Below, one piece after another: positions 61,143 to 64,000 of a stretch of DNA of 64,000 bases. Both the position numbers and the translations under genes were made by a program. This DNA is from Bythopirellula polymerisocia (GTDB taxonomy: Bacteria > Planctomycetota > Planctomycetia > Pirellulales > Lacipirellulaceae): the NCBI RefSeq assembly GCF_007860015.1, contig NZ_SJPS01000001.1, positions 868,001 to 932,000 of the forward strand. Reading direction: 5' to 3'. The notes under the pieces were generated by a model. That model ran no database searches, was not told the DNA's origin, and saw only the letters and a list, made by a program, of their open reading frames with translations. Numbering within the stretch: position 1 is the stretch's first letter; the number at the start of each line of letters is the position of its first letter.

Positions 61143-63419
61143 TTATCTGGACGTGGAAAGCATTCCCAGAAACGCTGGGACCACGATCGTGCGTACGACG
61201 AAGGTGTCGAGCAGGATTCCTAGCGTGAGGGCGAACCCCAGTTCGATCATGCCATTGAGCTCACTGGTAGTCATGGAGACGAACGTGCCTGCCATGATGA
61301 TGCCACAACTTGTGATAATTCCTCCGGTTTGGATCACTGCTCGCCGCAATCCCGCGCGAAGCTCCCCCCCGCGCTGCTCTTCGATGACGCGGCTTACCAG
61401 ATAGATATTGTAATCCTGACCCACGGCAACCAAGAGTACAAACAAAAACAAGGGTACCTTCCAGTCGAGTCCGACATAGCCCTCCCCACGCAACATGGTG
61501 AACAGCAGATCGATAATGCCAATCGTAACTAAGTAACTCATGACAACGGTCACGATAAGAAACACGCAAACCATTGGTTTGCGAAGCAGGAGGATGATCA
61601 CAACCAGAACTGCAAAGGTGACCAATAGTTGAATTCGAGTTCGGTCCGCGAGCGTGACCTGCTCGAGATCACGAATTCCTACCGTTGGGCCAGCCAATGC
61701 AAATCTAGCATCATGCCATGGTGATTGATTATCGCTAGCGATCTCTTGCAGTTTCCGTTCCACTGCGCTGCAACTGGCCACAGCCTCAGGTGAAAAAGGT
61801 TGCGCATCCAAAATAAGAAATAACCGCGTAACACGGCCAGCCAGCCCGGGTGCCTGAGAGACGAATACTGCCTGGGTGAGGGGGCTGCCCTTTGCCGCCA
61901 GCGCCAGCAAACCTTCGCTAGAAAACAGGCTCACTGACCCCGGCGGATCTCCCAGCGGCTGATAGAGGCTGCGCACTTTTTCGACGCCCGGTAGATCGTA
62001 GAGCGGTTTGGCAAGCTCAGCGATAGTCAATTGGCCATCCACCGAGTCCAGATTTCCAGATGGCAACTCAGCGAGTACCACCAGGGGACCGATTTCACCC
62101 GGGGGGAAGTACCGTTTCAACATATCAGTTCCATGGCGAGAGGTGCGTTCTGCTGGAAGTTCTCCGAGCAAGTCGTAGGTTACGTTCACATTCCAGCCAA
62201 TCCAGGCAAATGGTATGGCTAATAGCAGGCTGACGGCGAGAACCGTCCGAGGCCGGGAAAGCACTGCATCGGCTAAGCGACCCCAAAAGATTTGCCAATA
62301 GTTATCCGGGTCCGATTCACTGCCTCGTTCGATGCCACTCCCCAATCGCGTCGCCAAGAGTCCCGGAACGAAGGTCAAGCAGGCCAATAGAGTGACCGCC
62401 AGGCAAATTGCAATCGTGGGTCCGCTGTAAGAAAACTTGCCAAACTCTGCGAATCCCATCATCGCCAAACCAACGATTGTGGTTAGGGCACTGGCCACCA
62501 ATGCAGTGCCAACGTGTTGCATGGCACCAGTCAGAGAGTCTCGCAAAGAAAGTCCCGCAGAGCGGTGTTCGCGGAAGCGGGCTGTTAGAAACAAACAGTA
62601 GTCGGTGCCCGATCCAAACAGAATGACGATGACAAAAATCTTGGTAGTTGTAAAAACGTGAACTTCAGGCCATGCGTTTGGATGGTGTTGACTCCAAGCG
62701 GCCAAGATAGCCAAGAGATCAATTGAAACGGTAGTCGCAACTCCAATCGCCAACATGGGAACAAGTACCAACCTTGGAGAGCGGTAAATCAACAGGAGCG
62801 CGGCTGCCACCAATGCAATGGTTGTAGTATGAATGTTTTGAACGCTTTCCGCGGCCGCACTCAACATGTCCCCACCTATCGCTGCCGATCCAGTGATGCC
62901 GATCTCCAGGCCTGTAGGAGTAATGTTCGAGGCATCTTCCACGATCTGCTTTGTTCGACGAAGCAACTCAATATTTTGGGTCGCCATGAATTCGTTGGTA
63001 AGCCGTACGACGACCCTCACTGCCTGATCCGATTTACTTCGCAAGGATGAGCCAATAGCAGGTGTTTTCTCGTTCCAAACATCGACGAAATTCTCCCCCA
63101 AGGCCTCGCCAATTTTATTTCCCAACAATATGGCAAATTCTCGGTCATCATGCGTCAACTCTCCATCATGCCTAGCGACAACCAGGACAAATTGGCTCTT
63201 GGAAACGTCCGATGGGAACGCAGCTGAATTGAGTTTCTCGCCTTGTGCGATGGCCGTGTTGGAGGGCAATTGCTCCAGATCACCGTCGCGGGCTACCGAC
63301 GACCATTCAGGAGAAAACACACGCAACAGACAGACTGCCAGAATCCAGGCGGCAATGACCCACCAGTGATGGTCGTAGATACCTCGCCCTAGAGCTGCGA
63401 ATCGCTGCTGCAAATCCAT
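61143..63419 (-). CDS. MMPL/RND-type exporter
   Basis: 758 residues with two repeats of one membrane helix, a large outer loop and five or six helices. Signatures: ILFGSGTDYCLFLTARFREH and VGQDYNIYLVSRVIEE (the paired GxxxDY helices that carry protons), plus TIVGLAMMGFAEF. It belongs to the HAE2/MmpL or hopanoid-transporter-like group and moves lipids or hydrophobic compounds out of the cytoplasmic membrane. No membrane fusion or outer membrane partner nearby. It is tail-to-tail with the winged-helix gene. Confidence 0.93.
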   Translation of the reverse strand: MDLQQRFAALGRGIYDHHWWVIAAWILAVCLLRVFSPEWSSVARDGDLEQLPSNTAIAQGEKLNSAAFPSDVSKSQFVLVVARHDGELTHDDREFAILLGNKIGEALGENFVDVWNEKTPAIGSSLRSKSDQAVRVVVRLTNEFMATQNIELLRRTKQIVEDASNITPTGLEIGITGSAAIGGDMLSAAAESVQNIHTTTIALVAAALLLIYRSPRLVLVPMLAIGVATTVSIDLLAILAAWSQHHPNAWPEVHVFTTTKIFVIVILFGSGTDYCLFLTARFREHRSAGLSLRDSLTGAMQHVGTALVASALTTIVGLAMMGFAEFGKFSYSGPTIAICLAVTLLACLTFVPGLLATRLGSGIERGSESDPDNYWQIFWGRLADAVLSRPRTVLAVSLLLAIPFAWIGWNVNVTYDLLGELPAERTSRHGTDMLKRYFPPGEIGPLVVLAELPSGNLDSVDGQLTIAELAKPLYDLPGVEKVRSLYQPLGDPPGSVSLFSSEGLLALAAKGSPLTQAVFVSQAPGLAGRVTRLFLILDAQPFSPEAVASCSAVERKLQEIASDNQSPWHDARFALAGPTVGIRDLEQVTLADRTRIQLLVTFAVLVVIILLLRKPMVCVFLIVTVVMSYLVTIGIIDLLFTMLRGEGYVGLDWKVPLFLFVLLVAVGQDYNIYLVSRVIEEQRGGELRAGLRRAVIQTGGIITSCGIIMAGTFVSMTTSELNGMIELGFALTLGILLDTFVVRTIVVPAFLGMLSTSR

Positions 63420-63577
63420 TTTTTGTGCCCAGAGGTTTCCGATCGGATGCCAGATTCTGTTTATGCTCTAAAGTTCGCTTTCGCAGAGCATAACATATGC
63501 TTATGCAAGTCTACAGCAAGTCATTCAGCCTGCGCGGCACCGTTATCCGGCATCTTCGCGGTGAGGGGGAGGGAAAC

Positions 63578-63619
63578 AAAAAAAGCGGCGTCGAACCCAT
63601 TCATAGGTTCGACGCCGCT
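63578..63619 (-). terminator. Rho-independent terminator of BY-kinase operon
   Basis: On the minus strand: a perfect 14-bp stem AGCGGCGTCGAACC/GGTTCGACGCCGCT with an 8-base loop, then TTTTTTTG. It lies 30 bp past the kinase stop. Confidence 0.93.
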
Positions 63620-63649
63620 CTGGGTCTTTCTAAGAAATCCGCCGGAATA

Positions 63650-64000
63650 TCAGTTTTCTGTTGCGGCAGGCAAACGCTTGGCTTTACTCGGTCCGCTCTG
63701 AATCCGAGTTATGCGGCGATCTGCCTTGAATGGCATGCCATTGACCACGCAACCAATAAGCCGGATACCCAGGCTCTTGAGTAGCTCGGATGCCTGATAA
63801 ATACTTTTCACTCCGCTATGGTCTCGCAGCACAGTGAGAATCGCACCATCGATGTATTGGCCGATCGACAAAGAATCAGAGAGTCCTAGGACAGGGGCAC
63901 CATCAATAATCACGAAATCGAATTCACTGCGTAGTTTCTCAAAGATCGGTTGCAATTGACCGGCCGCTAAGGCATGGATGGAATCCATATCGCATTGTCC
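63650..64000 (-). CDS. BY-kinase/CpsD-type ATPase, 5' end missing
   Basis: The last 116 residues of a bacterial tyrosine kinase or chain-length-control ATPase (Wzc/CpsD/EpsD type) that continues beyond the window edge. Visible: FDFVIIDGAPVLGLSDSL (Walker B plus adjacent region) and GAILTVLRDHSGVKSI, then LGIRLIGCVVNGMP. The usual C-terminal tyrosine cluster is absent; the tail is SGPSKAKRLPAATEN. It would sit with exopolysaccharide export genes beyond the edge. Confidence 0.88.
   Translation of the reverse strand, partial: GQCDMDSIHALAAGQLQPIFEKLRSEFDFVIIDGAPVLGLSDSLSIGQYIDGAILTVLRDHSGVKSIYQASELLKSLGIRLIGCVVNGMPFKADRRITRIQSGPSKAKRLPAATEN

Noticed and set aside
1..64000. CRISPR array, tRNA or rRNA genes, riboswitches
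   Set aside because: No regularly spaced repeats, no tRNA-like cloverleaf in the gaps, and no recognised aptamer before cysD, dabB, mtnA or ald.

Overview
The window looks like a chromosome segment of a planctomycete. The order Pirellulales is likely and the family Lacipirellulaceae is a guess. The evidence is the group's usual mix: several PEP-CTERM proteins with a dockerin-like DxDxDGDVDGxDF module before the anchor, a DUF1549/DUF1501 pair, an ECF sigma factor next to a Ser/Thr kinase with TPRs, and a protein with an N-terminal FERMEERLTLS motif. I saw no tRNA, rRNA, CRISPR array or intact insertion sequence.

Layout. 1-9050: three large beta-repeat surface proteins (the first cut by the window edge) around a LuxR-type regulator gene. 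9041-14454: an amidohydrolase fused to a transglutaminase, an exported esterase with the same C-terminal anchor module, and an FHA protein. 14723-25641: housekeeping and small genes (larC, a TPR protein, ychF, an S66 peptidase, DUF1501/DUF1549, rpsI-rplM). 25797-32279: metabolic genes (ald, mtnA, a ThDP decarboxylase, an alcohol dehydrogenase) and a zinc-ribbon membrane protein. 32534-34128: divergent arsM/arsR followed by an IS110-type transposase remnant. 34132-38839: an operon of sigma factor, kinase and FERMEERLTLS protein. 39478-43628: two PEP-CTERM genes, a decayed PEP-CTERM tail and about 1.2 kb of non-coding DNA with repeats. 43629-52430: phosphofructokinase, epimerase, acetyltransferase-like protein, M20 peptidase, phosphatase-like protein, P450 and another PEP-CTERM protein. 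52566-61098: dabB-dabA-(carbonic-anhydrase-like)-cysD-cysNC with a divergent winged-helix gene. 61143-64000: an MMPL exporter and the end of a BY-kinase gene.

The most interesting unit is the dab/cys cluster. It would couple an energy-driven inorganic carbon uptake complex (DabA keeps all four zinc/active-site residues with the expected spacing) to sulfate activation to PAPS. Between them lies a small protein that resembles a beta-carbonic anhydrase but lacks the zinc ligands. A good sigma70-type promoter, a perfect palindrome and a divergent regulator suggest control as one unit. Other points of note are a predicted leaderless arsR transcript, a duplicated leader and start region in front of two tandem adhesin genes, and the amidohydrolase-transglutaminase fusion. 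All functional statements are read from motifs and context; no database search was run.
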